A stretch of 64,000 nucleotides of DNA from Pseudomonas viridiflava (lineage in GTDB: Bacteria; Pseudomonadota; Gammaproteobacteria; Pseudomonadales; Pseudomonadaceae), in assembly GCF_900573885.1 (NCBI RefSeq), contig NZ_UPSE01000493.1, positions 710,181 to 774,180 on the forward strand, given 5' to 3'. This document shows positions 41,639 to 49,389 of this stretch, one piece after another. The position numbers and the translations under genes were made by a program. The notes under the pieces were generated by a model. It had not been told where the DNA came from, did not search any database, and worked only from the letters and a program-made list of their open reading frames with translations. Every line of letters starts with the position of its first letter. Position 1 is the stretch's first letter.

Positions 41639-42097
41639 TCAAAGCTCCAGGAAGTCGAGCACGCCGAGCGGCAGGGGAACGTCTAGGGTGCGGTCGAACA
41701 GCACGTACAAACCGATGCTGATCAGCACGGCGGCGATGGCGCTGGGTTTCCAGCGGCCGCCGTACAGACGTCCCATCAGCACGCCGACCAGGGTGCTGGA
41801 AACGATAAAGCCCAGCGGTTCGAACAGCCCGGCGTACACCAGCATCAACACCACGCACGCCACTACTTTGCGCAGCGAGTCGCGGTCCAGTACCGGCTCG
41901 CCTTCTTTGTGTTCGATGTGCGTGGGACGCAGGGTCAGCCACAGCAAGGCGGCGGCCATCAAACCGAGCATCAGCAGCGGAAAGGCGCGAGGGCCGACCG
42001 GCTCATAAGAGAACGCGGCCTGGTAGCTCCAGGCCAGGTAGGCAAAAACCAGGCATGCGACTAGCCAGCCCGCAATGAAGAGGCGTTGAAAAAGCAT
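41639..42097 (-). CDS. tctB: Tripartite tricarboxylate transporter, small permease TctB
   Basis: The 152-residue protein has four hydrophobic segments and typical TctB features: an N-terminal helix with an aromatic, polar end (FAYLAWSYQAAFSYEPVGPRAFP) and then a charged loop (HIEHKEGEPVLDRDSLRK) before the second pair of helices, LLVYAGLFEPLGFIVSSTLVG. The small subunit of the TTT transporter; it lies between tctC and tctA with a 1-base gap to tctA. Confidence 0.92.
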   Translation of the reverse strand: MLFQRLFIAGWLVACLVFAYLAWSYQAAFSYEPVGPRAFPLLMLGLMAAALLWLTLRPTHIEHKEGEPVLDRDSLRKVVACVVLMLVYAGLFEPLGFIVSSTLVGVLMGRLYGGRWKPSAIAAVLISIGLYVLFDRTLDVPLPLGVLDFLEL

Positions 42098-42160
42098 GGT
42101 GATCTCCTGGCCTGGAGGCGCCGCGAAACGGGCGCCCCGGCTACAGAACGGTGGGAGGAA

Positions 42161-43141
42161 TTACTGGGTCAGGCCAAACTCTTTGGCCATTTGCTTGTAG
42201 TCGGCCACGCGTTTTTTCACGTAGCTGTCGAGCTCTTCACCCGTCATTGCGAAGGGATACAGCTCGCGTTGGTCGCGCAGTTTGGCGAAGTCTTCCGAGG
42301 CCAGCAGTTGGTCGAAGCTGGCTTTCCACCAGGCGTAGTCTTCATCGCTGACCTTCGGCCCGAGGTAGAACCCGCGCACCACCGGCCAGCTGATGTCGTA
42401 GCCCTGTTCCTTGGCAGTCGGGATGTCCGCTTTGTCAGCACCCGGCAGACGCTCGTCCGACAGCACCGCGAGGATGCGCATGTTGCCGGCCTTGATGTGC
42501 GGCATGGAGTCGGAAATATCAGTACTGCCCACCTGGATATGCCCGCCCAGCAAGGCCGTGGCAATTTCTCCGCCGCCTTCCAGCGCTACGTAACGCAGGT
42601 CGCGCGGGTTGATGCCGGCCGCCTTGGCGAGCATGGCGGTTTGCATCCAGTCCTGGCTGCCGACGGTGCCGGACGAACCGATCACTACTTTGCCCGGATC
42701 GGCTTTAAGGGCTTTCACCAGGTCGTCGAGGTTTTTGTACGGCGAGTCGTTGCGCACGGCAATCGCGCCGTAGCTGGTGCCGATGCCGGCGAGCCAGCGC
42801 ACTGCATTTTCATCGAAACGGCCGAACTTGCCTTGTGCCAGGTTCAGCAGCGAACCGCTGGACCACGCGGTGATGGTGCCGGCATCGCCGGGCCGCTGGG
42901 CGACCACGGCGTTATACGCCACGGCACCAACGCCGCCGGGCATATAGGTCACGCGCATCGGTTTGGTCAGCAGCTTGGCATTCATCAGCGCGCTTTGCGC
43001 CAGCTTGCAGGTCAGGTCGAAACCGCCGCCCGGGGCGGCAGGGGCAATGCATTCAGGGCGTTTGGGCTCGGCCATCAAGTGGCTGCTGAGCATCAGGCAG
43101 CCAGCGGCCAGGGCGAGGCGGCGGTGCAGGGGCTTGATCAT
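42161..43141 (-). CDS. tctC: Tripartite tricarboxylate transporter substrate-binding protein TctC
   Basis: The 326-residue Bug-family periplasmic binding protein has a signal peptide (MIKPLHRRLALAAGCLMLSS, cleavage near LMA-EP). The mature start (PECIAPAAPGGGFDLTCKLA) includes the conserved PGGGxD loop that clamps a carboxylate, and VIGSSGTVGSQDW near residue 140 gives the second loop. It delivers tricarboxylates such as citrate or cis-aconitate to TctAB. It is followed by tctB after 63 bases. Confidence 0.94.
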   Translation of the reverse strand: MIKPLHRRLALAAGCLMLSSHLMAEPKRPECIAPAAPGGGFDLTCKLAQSALMNAKLLTKPMRVTYMPGGVGAVAYNAVVAQRPGDAGTITAWSSGSLLNLAQGKFGRFDENAVRWLAGIGTSYGAIAVRNDSPYKNLDDLVKALKADPGKVVIGSSGTVGSQDWMQTAMLAKAAGINPRDLRYVALEGGGEIATALLGGHIQVGSTDISDSMPHIKAGNMRILAVLSDERLPGADKADIPTAKEQGYDISWPVVRGFYLGPKVSDEDYAWWKASFDQLLASEDFAKLRDQRELYPFAMTGEELDSYVKKRVADYKQMAKEFGLTQ

Positions 43142-43200
43142 GTGAAGTCTCCCGTGGAGTTTTTATTTTGGGTCAGGAAATCAGGTGATGGCATCGGCAT

Positions 43201-44478
43201 TCAGTACAAAGCGAGCGTGTAGCCCACCATGATCCGAATCTCGTCGGCATCGCGAGCAAAGTTCGAGCGGAAGGTGGCGTTGCGCACGCGCAGCGACACG
43301 TTCTTCAGCGCGCCGCTCTGCACCACGTACTTGAACTCGGTGTTGCGTTCCCACTCTTTGCCGGTTTCGCTGCTGCCGGTGACTTCGGCGTTGTCGCCGC
43401 TGACGTAGCGGGTCATGAAGGTCAGGCCGGGCACGCCGAGCTTGGCGAAGTCGTAGTCGTAGCGCGCTTGCCAGGAGCGTTCTTCAGCGTTGGCGAAGTC
43501 GTTGATCTGCACGAAGTTGATCAGGTACGGGTCGGTGCCGTCGACATAGGCAAAGCCGGTGTCGCCGCTCATGTGCTGGTAGCCGAGGCCGAGTTTATGG
43601 CCGTTGAGGCCGTAGCTGAGCATGCCGTTAAGGGCGCGGTTGTCCACTTTGCCGCCTTCGGCTTTGCCTTGGTCGTCGCTGAACGAGGCGCGCAGGTCGG
43701 CCGAAACGGTGCCGGGGCCCATGGGCTGCGCCGCCACTACGCCGAGGTAGTGCTGGCGGTACACGTCCTCGAGCTGGGCGAAGTGGTAGCTGCCGGTAAT
43801 TTTGTCGGTGAATTTGTAGTCGAGGCCGCCGAAGTCGAAGTTGTCGGCGCTGGGCGCGCTGTAGAACCGGTTGTTCTTGTTGTTCAGCGCCAGGTCTTCG
43901 TAGTTGGTGTCGTTGCGGTCTTTGGCTTTTTCCAGGCGGCCACCGGTGAAGGTCAGGCCTTTGATTTCTTCGGAGGTCAGCAGGCCGCCTTCAAAGGTCT
44001 GCGGCAGGATGCGACCGTCGTTGGGGTTCAGCGTGGGCAGTTCGGGAATCAGGCTGCCCACTTTCAATACGCTGTTGGACACCTTGACCTTGGCGGTAAC
44101 CCCCAGCTTGGAGTACTCGTCGGCCGCCTTGCCGTCGTCGTGGGTCGGCAGCAGGCCGGTGCCGGTGCGGTCGGAGCTGGAGTCGAGCTTGAGACCGAGC
44201 ATGCCCAGGGCGTCTACGCCGAAACCAACGGTCCCTTCAGTGAACCCGGACTGCATGTCGAGCATGAAGCCCTGGGCCCATTCATCGCGCTTGGACTGGC
44301 CGGTGCCTTCACGGAAGTCGCGGTTGAAGTACATGTTGCGGGTTTCGAAGTTGATGCTGCTGTCTTTGATGAATTCGGCGTGGGCCGTGACAGGCGTGAG
44401 GGACGCGAGGGTGGCGCCTGCGAGTACGAGGGAGAGTGGACGCACAGGTGGCAATGCCTGCCGGGTAGCAGTGGGCAT
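43201..44478 (-). CDS. OprD-family outer-membrane porin, OpdH-like
   Basis: The 425-residue protein has a signal peptide (ending near VTAHA) and OprD features: FIKDSSINFETRNMYFNRDFR at the start of the barrel, EWAQGFMLDMQSGFTEGTVG, GSLIPELPTLNPNDGRILPQ and a C-terminal aromatic-ending strand (GYTLALY). The start at 44478 gives a signal peptide of normal length; a longer reading frame is rejected. It is encoded first in the minus-strand tct operon and is divergent from tctD. In PAO1 the same position is OpdH, a tricarboxylate channel (recalled), which fits its neighbours. Confidence 0.9.
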   Translation of the reverse strand: MPTATRQALPPVRPLSLVLAGATLASLTPVTAHAEFIKDSSINFETRNMYFNRDFREGTGQSKRDEWAQGFMLDMQSGFTEGTVGFGVDALGMLGLKLDSSSDRTGTGLLPTHDDGKAADEYSKLGVTAKVKVSNSVLKVGSLIPELPTLNPNDGRILPQTFEGGLLTSEEIKGLTFTGGRLEKAKDRNDTNYEDLALNNKNNRFYSAPSADNFDFGGLDYKFTDKITGSYHFAQLEDVYRQHYLGVVAAQPMGPGTVSADLRASFSDDQGKAEGGKVDNRALNGMLSYGLNGHKLGLGYQHMSGDTGFAYVDGTDPYLINFVQINDFANAEERSWQARYDYDFAKLGVPGLTFMTRYVSGDNAEVTGSSETGKEWERNTEFKYVVQSGALKNVSLRVRNATFRSNFARDADEIRIMVGYTLALY

Positions 44479-44653
44479 GAGGTGTCTCCAGTTTTTGTTT
44501 TTGTTTTTGATAGGTGGTTCGAGCCACCTTGGCCGGATGCTAAGGCGCGAAACTTTCACCAAGCTTTCACCCTGAAAGAAAATCGCGCGGCCCTTCACAC
44601 GCGCGAACGGCCCGTTACACTCCACGGCACACGCCGTCTTGCGGAGAATCCCG

Positions 44654-45325
44654 GTGCGCATTTTGTTGGTCGAAGACCACCCTCAACTGGCTGACAGCAT
44701 TGCCCAGGCTTTCAAGGCCGCAGGCTGGACAGTCGATGTGCTGCACGACGGCGTGGCGGCCGATCTGGCCCTGAGCAGCGAGGATTACGCCCTGGCAGTA
44801 CTCGACGTCGGCCTGCCGCGCATGGAAGGGTTTGAAGTACTTGCGCGCCTGCGTGCGCGTGGCAAGACCTTGCCGGTGCTGATGCTCACCGCGCGCGGCG
44901 AAGTGAAAGACCGTGTGCACGGGCTTAACCTCGGCGCCGACGATTATCTGGCCAAGCCCTTCGAGCTGACCGAGCTGGAGGCGCGCGTGAAAGCATTGCT
45001 GCGCCGCAGCGTGCTCGGCGGCGAGCAGCAGCAACGTTGCGGTCCGTTGCTGTATGACCTGGGTACGCGGCGCTTCAGCCTCAACGATGAAGTGCTGACC
45101 CTGACCTCCCGGGAGCAGTCGGTGCTCGAAGTGCTGATCGCCCGGCCGGGGCGGGTGATGAGCAAAGAGCAGTTGGCTTCGCAGGTGTTTGGTCTCGACC
45201 AGGACGCCAGCCCCGACGCCATTGAAATTTACGTGCACCGCCTGCGCAAAAAGCTGGAAGGCAGCTCGGTGCGCATCGTCACGTTCCGCGGCCTGGGTTA
45301 TTTGCTGGAAAGCCAGGATGCGTGA
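44654..45325 (+). CDS. tctD: Response regulator TctD
   Basis: The 223-residue OmpR-type regulator has a receiver domain (VRILLVEDHPQLADS with the acidic pair, VLDVGLPRMEG with phospho-acceptor Asp near residue 51, and the Lys in DYLAKPFE near 101) and a C-terminal winged helix with IEIYVHRLRKKL. It starts with GTG, with GGAG 9 bases upstream. It overlaps tctE by 8 bases and is divergent from the porin/tctCBA operon, which it likely activates in response to tricarboxylates. Confidence 0.93.
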   Translation: MRILLVEDHPQLADSIAQAFKAAGWTVDVLHDGVAADLALSSEDYALAVLDVGLPRMEGFEVLARLRARGKTLPVLMLTARGEVKDRVHGLNLGADDYLAKPFELTELEARVKALLRRSVLGGEQQQRCGPLLYDLGTRRFSLNDEVLTLTSREQSVLEVLIARPGRVMSKEQLASQVFGLDQDASPDAIEIYVHRLRKKLEGSSVRIVTFRGLGYLLESQDA

Positions 45326-46706
45326 AATTGGCAGCCTGCGCGGGCGCCTGCTACGTCGCTTGGCCGCGCTGTTTGCGGCGTTGCTGCTGATTGGCAGTCT
45401 GAGCGCCTACTGGAACGCTCGTGATGCCGCTGATACCGCGTATGACCGTACCTTGCTGGCCTCGGCGCGGGCAATTTCCGCGGGCCTGTATGAGGACGAC
45501 GGCAGCCTGCGCGCCGACGTGCCCTATGTGGCGCTGGACACCTTTGCCTACGACAGTGCCGGGCGGATTTTCTACCAGGTCACCGATGTGCAAGGGAAGC
45601 TGATTTCCGGCTACGAAAACCTGCCCGACCCACCGCGCAACACGCCCCGCACCGATGCTTATCCGGCGCTGGCGCGCTTCTACGATGCCAACTATCAAGG
45701 CGTGGATGTGCGCGTGGTCAGCCTGCTGCGCCCGGTGAGCGAGCCGACCATCAGCGGCACCGCCGAAATTCGCGTAGCGGAAACAGAAGAGGCGCGCGAA
45801 CGCCTGGCGCGGGGTCTGCTGGTGGATTCGTTGTGGCGGCTGGCGCTGCTGTCGTTGGCAGCGCTGGTGCTGGTGTGGTTCACCATCAGCGCGGCGCTGC
45901 GCCCGCTCAATCAATTGCGCAACGCGGTGGCCGAGCGGCAGCTGGACGACCTGCGGCCGCTGCCGGTGGTTGCCACGGCGCGGGAACTGTTGCCGCTGGT
46001 GGAGGCGTTGAACCAGTTCACTGAGCGGCTGCGCGGGCTGTTTCAGCGTCAGGCCGATTTTATTGCCGAAGCCTCGCACGAACTGCGCACGCCATTGGCG
46101 GCGTTGAAAGCGCGGGTTGAACTGGGCTTGCGCGAGCAGGATCCGCAGCGCTGGCAACAGACCTTGCGTGAAACCGCGCAGAACACCAACAGCCTCACGC
46201 ACCTGGCCAATCAGTTGCTCTCGCTGGCGCGGATCGAGAGCGGCGCACGGGCGATCGCCGAAGGCGGCGCCGAGCAGATCGACCTGAGCCAGCTATGCCG
46301 CGAGCTGGGCATGGCGCTGGCGCCGCTGGCGCATTCCAAAGGTATCGCGTTGGCGCTGGAGGCCGAGCAGCCCGTGTGGCTGACCGGCGAGCCGACGCTG
46401 CTCAATGAGTTGCTGAGCAACCTGGTCGACAACGCGCTGGCTCACACGCCGGCCGGCGGCAACGTGATTTTGCGCGTGCAGGCGCCGGGCATTCTCGAAG
46501 TGGAAGACGACGGTCCGGGAATTCCGGCGGATCAACGCGACAAGGTGTTCCAGCGCTTTTACCGGCGCAACCCGCAGAAAATCGGCGGGGCAGGGCTGGG
46601 GCTGGCGATTGTTGGCGAGATATGCCGCGCACATCAGGCGACCATCACGTTGCATGACGGGCCAAGCGGCGGGCTGTTGGTGCGGGTGGCGTTTTTGCCG
46701 GTCTAG
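45318..46706 (+). CDS. tctE: Sensor histidine kinase TctE
   Basis: The 462-residue sensor kinase has two membrane segments (about residues 10-28 and 168-190) enclosing a periplasmic sensing region of about 140 residues typical of TctE kinases, then a HAMP-like linker, the HisKA domain with FIAEASHELRTPLAAL (phospho-His near 252), and the ATP-binding N (LLSNLVDNALAHTP), G1 (VEDDGPGIP) and G2 (GGAGLGLAIVGEI) boxes. It starts at an ATG that overlaps the tctD stop. It senses external tricarboxylates by analogy with the Salmonella TctE. Confidence 0.93.
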   Translation: MREIGSLRGRLLRRLAALFAALLLIGSLSAYWNARDAADTAYDRTLLASARAISAGLYEDDGSLRADVPYVALDTFAYDSAGRIFYQVTDVQGKLISGYENLPDPPRNTPRTDAYPALARFYDANYQGVDVRVVSLLRPVSEPTISGTAEIRVAETEEARERLARGLLVDSLWRLALLSLAALVLVWFTISAALRPLNQLRNAVAERQLDDLRPLPVVATARELLPLVEALNQFTERLRGLFQRQADFIAEASHELRTPLAALKARVELGLREQDPQRWQQTLRETAQNTNSLTHLANQLLSLARIESGARAIAEGGAEQIDLSQLCRELGMALAPLAHSKGIALALEAEQPVWLTGEPTLLNELLSNLVDNALAHTPAGGNVILRVQAPGILEVEDDGPGIPADQRDKVFQRFYRRNPQKIGGAGLGLAIVGEICRAHQATITLHDGPSGGLLVRVAFLPV

Positions 46707-46708
46707 CG

Positions 46709-46742
46709 TGTTGGGCTTCGCTGGCGCTCAGCCCAACCTACG
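46709..46742. repeat. GTTGGGCTTCGC...AGCCCAACCTACG repeat
   Basis: A single imperfect palindrome GTTGGGCTTCGCTGGCGCTCAGCCCAAC right after the tctE stop, between convergent genes. It is of the same family as at 4221 and 10612. Confidence 0.65.
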
Positions 46743-46755
46743 GTGATGGGCGCTG

Positions 46756-47592
46756 TTACTGCAGCATGCCCATCGCGGCTTCCATGGCGGCCGAGAGGTC
46801 TTCGTCGGCGTTCAGGTCGGCGCTTGGGTCGAGACCGAGTTTGGCGAATGCCGGAATCTGCGACCAGTCGAGCTGGGTGTAAGGGTGCTCGCTGCCCAGA
46901 TAGCTTTGCAGCGTGGCAACCTGAACGATGTCGACGTAATCCGCCTTTGGCGAATTGCGGGTGAAGTCCAGGTACTGGCTCGGCAGAATGGCGATGTTCT
47001 CGGGGAAGTCCCACGCACGGAGAATTTTGTCGCCAATGATCGGGTGAATTTTCTCGATTACGTGATTGAGGCTGATGGAGTCGGACAGCAACTCATCGTG
47101 TTCCTCGGCGTAGGTGAGAATCGGCAGCACGCCAATCTGGTGGATGAGGCCGGCGAGGGTGGCCTGGTCGGGCATCAGACGCGTGTAGTGGCGGCACAGC
47201 ACGTGACTGATGCCGGCGATCTCGGTGCTCTTGTTCCACACTTCGCGCATTTTGCGGTCGACCACATCGGAGGTGGCCTGAAACATCTGCTCCATCGCCA
47301 GGCCGGTCGCCAGGTTGCAGGTGTAGTTGATGCCGAGGCGGCTGACGGCCATCTGCAGGTCGGTAATTTCCTTGTTGGTGCGCAGCAACGGGCTGTTTAC
47401 CACTTTAATGATTCGCGCAGTCAGGGCGGCGTCGTTGCCGATTACCTTGCTGAGTTGCGGGATGCTGATGTCCGGGTCTTCCGCCGCTTCGCGAACTTTC
47501 AACGCCACTTCAGGAAGAGTCGGCAGTACCAGTTCATCGTTGTCGATGGCCTGGATCAGTTCGTGTTGGACTTTATCAGCGAGTTTGCTCAT
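46756..47592 (-). CDS. HDOD domain protein
   Basis: The 278-residue protein is a single-domain HDOD protein over about residues 20-215: LPTLPEVALKVREAAED, AALTARIIKVVNSPLLR, AVSRLGINYTCNLATGLAMEQMF and LAGLIHQIGVLPILTYAEEHDE, in which the HD dyad is replaced by HQ. It is related to the HDOD protein at 30104-30952 but not close. It is a single gene convergent with tctE and upstream of the ygfZ gene on the opposite side. Confidence 0.9.
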   Translation of the reverse strand: MSKLADKVQHELIQAIDNDELVLPTLPEVALKVREAAEDPDISIPQLSKVIGNDAALTARIIKVVNSPLLRTNKEITDLQMAVSRLGINYTCNLATGLAMEQMFQATSDVVDRKMREVWNKSTEIAGISHVLCRHYTRLMPDQATLAGLIHQIGVLPILTYAEEHDELLSDSISLNHVIEKIHPIIGDKILRAWDFPENIAILPSQYLDFTRNSPKADYVDIVQVATLQSYLGSEHPYTQLDWSQIPAFAKLGLDPSADLNADEDLSAAMEAAMGMLQ

Positions 47593-47647
47593 GGACTTTT
47601 CTCTGGAGACAAGGGCGCTTGCGGGCAGGCGGCCGAAAATAAGTGGG

Positions 47648-48589
47648 TTAACGCTGAATCTCGCGATCCGGGTTCAAGGTGTAGGGCAGGTCCAGAAGCT
47701 GCAAGGCCGGGCCGGTTTCGCTGCCGAGATGAATTCGTCCATCGATGACGGCATCTTCCTGCAATACCGCCAACAGTTCCACGCCCGTTTCGCTTTGCGC
47801 GGCCAGCACCACTTCGCCAACGCTGGAGCGGTGTACCGGAGAAAACAGTTCGCTGGCTACAGCAGGCAATTCGGCACCTTCAAGGCTCAGGCGCTGCAGG
47901 CGGCGTTTGAGTTTGCCGAGGTACTGCATGCGCGCGACGATTTCCTGGCCGGTGTAGCAACCCTTTTTGAAGCTCACGCCGCCGACTGCCTGCAAATTGA
48001 TCATTTGCGGAATAAACAGCTCGCGAGTTGCACCGAATACCTGGCCAATGCCGGCGCGCACCTGTGCAAGCAGCCAACTGTTGAGCGGACGCTCGGGGAG
48101 TTTGGCCTGAATTTGTTGCATGACGTCGGCACTGATGGCGCTGCGAATCCACAGCTCAACGCGACCATCGCTCAGGCGAATGGCGAGCAGATTGTCAGTG
48201 CGGGCCACGCCGTCCGCCTCGGTGGGAAGCAGCAGGCCCAGTTCGCTGAGCACTTCATCGGCGTTGTACAGGCCAAGGCGCAGCCACTCGGCGCTCTCGT
48301 CGCCTAGGGTGGATTTGGAAAAGACCGCGTATTTTTTCAGGTCGCTTAACTGCGGCTCCAGCAGTTCGCTGGCCATCGCCAGCACGTAGCCGTCGCCTTC
48401 GCTGACAATGCGAAAGCTCGACAGCATGCGGCCTTTAGGCGTGCAGCGGGCGCCAAGGCTGGCATTGCTGTCGCTCAGGTAGTTGAGGTTGCAGGTGACC
48501 TGGCCTTGGAGGAATTTGCTGGCGTCGGGGCCGCGAACGGCAAGAACGCCTTCATGGGACAGCGTGCAGAAAAAAGCTGAATCGGCCAT
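47648..48589 (-). CDS. ygfZ: YgfZ/GcvT domain protein
   Basis: The 313-residue folate-binding protein is a YgfZ/IBA57 homologue needed for full activity of some iron-sulfur enzymes. The signature motif KGCYTGQEIVARMQYLGK, with its critical cysteine, lies near residue 226. LAVRGPDASKFLQGQVTCN is the N-terminal GcvT-like part. The start was set at MADSAFFCTL; a longer frame by 12 codons is possible. It is divergent from sdhE across 121 bases, as in PAO1 PA0759-PA0760 (recalled). Confidence 0.92.
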   Translation of the reverse strand: MADSAFFCTLSHEGVLAVRGPDASKFLQGQVTCNLNYLSDSNASLGARCTPKGRMLSSFRIVSEGDGYVLAMASELLEPQLSDLKKYAVFSKSTLGDESAEWLRLGLYNADEVLSELGLLLPTEADGVARTDNLLAIRLSDGRVELWIRSAISADVMQQIQAKLPERPLNSWLLAQVRAGIGQVFGATRELFIPQMINLQAVGGVSFKKGCYTGQEIVARMQYLGKLKRRLQRLSLEGAELPAVASELFSPVHRSSVGEVVLAAQSETGVELLAVLQEDAVIDGRIHLGSETGPALQLLDLPYTLNPDREIQR

Positions 48590-48710
48590 GGGAAATCGCT
48601 GATTGAAAGTCTGGGGGCTAATCATAGGGCCCTGCCTTGAGCTTGTCAGCGGGTGCCGGTAACGGCGTGGCGCCGCTATACTGCCGGCCTATTTTGCAGG
48701 AGCCGCTTTG

Positions 48711-48965
48711 ATGGTCGACGATATTGAACTGAACCGCCTGTTTTGGCACAGCCGCCGCGGCATGCTGGAACTCGACGTGTTGCTGGTGCCCTTCGTTCGC
48801 GAAGTCTACCCGAGCCTGGATGACGCAGACCGCGAGCGCTATCGCAAACTGCTCGAATGCGAAGATCAGGACATGTTTGGCTGGTTCATGCAGCGCGGCG
48901 AACCGGAAGATGCCGACCTGCGCCGCATGGTTCGCATGATTCTGGACCGTGTCCAGCCCAAGTAA
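48711..48965 (+). CDS. sdhE: Succinate dehydrogenase flavinylation factor SdhE
   Basis: The 84-residue protein (formerly YgfY, DUF339) assists covalent attachment of FAD to the succinate dehydrogenase flavoprotein. The conserved N-terminal LFWHSRRGMLELDVLL with the RGMxE motif lies at residues 9-24, and YRKLLECEDQDMFGWFM follows. GCAGGAG precedes the ATG. It overlaps ygfX by 17 bases, a usual pair. Confidence 0.95.
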   Translation: MVDDIELNRLFWHSRRGMLELDVLLVPFVREVYPSLDDADRERYRKLLECEDQDMFGWFMQRGEPEDADLRRMVRMILDRVQPK

Positions 48966-49389
48966 GTCATTCGAATGCCGCTGGCAGGCCTCACGGCAGC
49001 TGCCGGCGCTTTACCTCGGCGCGCAGATCGGCGCCTTCGCCGCCTTGTGGCTGGCGGCCATTCCTCTTTGGGTAGCGCTGGCAGGCGGGGCACTGTGCAT
49101 TGCTCACGCCGTGTGGTTCTGGCGCTTCACCACCCCGGCTTTTACCGGCATTCGTCACGACGCGGATGGCTGGCACCTATGGCGCAGCGCCGGCGGTTGG
49201 CAATCGGTGCAACTGCGGCCCGACAGCGTGGCGCTACCGAAATTGATCGTGCTGCGCTTCCGTCTGCCAGGGCAGTGGTGGAGGGTGCGTGGGCTGTGTA
49301 TTGCTCGGGACGCATTGCCGGCGGATGAGCACCGGCGCTTGCGGGTACGGCTGAAGTTCACTCGCCGTAGATGGGCGGCACCAGAATAG
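48949..49389 (+). CDS. ygfX: YgfX-family inner-membrane protein
   Basis: The 146-residue protein starts with GTG inside the end of sdhE. Two hydrophobic segments at about residues 20-60 form a hairpin, followed by a cytoplasmic beta-rich tail with RLPGQWWRVRGLCIARDALP, in YgfX style. In E. coli YgfX (CptA) was reported as a toxin partner of YgfY acting on cytoskeleton proteins, but this view is debated since YgfY is SdhE. Its 3' end overlaps convergently with nadB by 32 bases. Confidence 0.85.
   Translation: MSSPSKSFECRWQASRQLPALYLGAQIGAFAALWLAAIPLWVALAGGALCIAHAVWFWRFTTPAFTGIRHDADGWHLWRSAGGWQSVQLRPDSVALPKLIVLRFRLPGQWWRVRGLCIARDALPADEHRRLRVRLKFTRRRWAAPE

Noticed and set aside
44479..44661. 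N-terminal extension of the OprD-like porin gene
   Set aside because: It would bury the signal peptide and overlap the divergent tctD start region.
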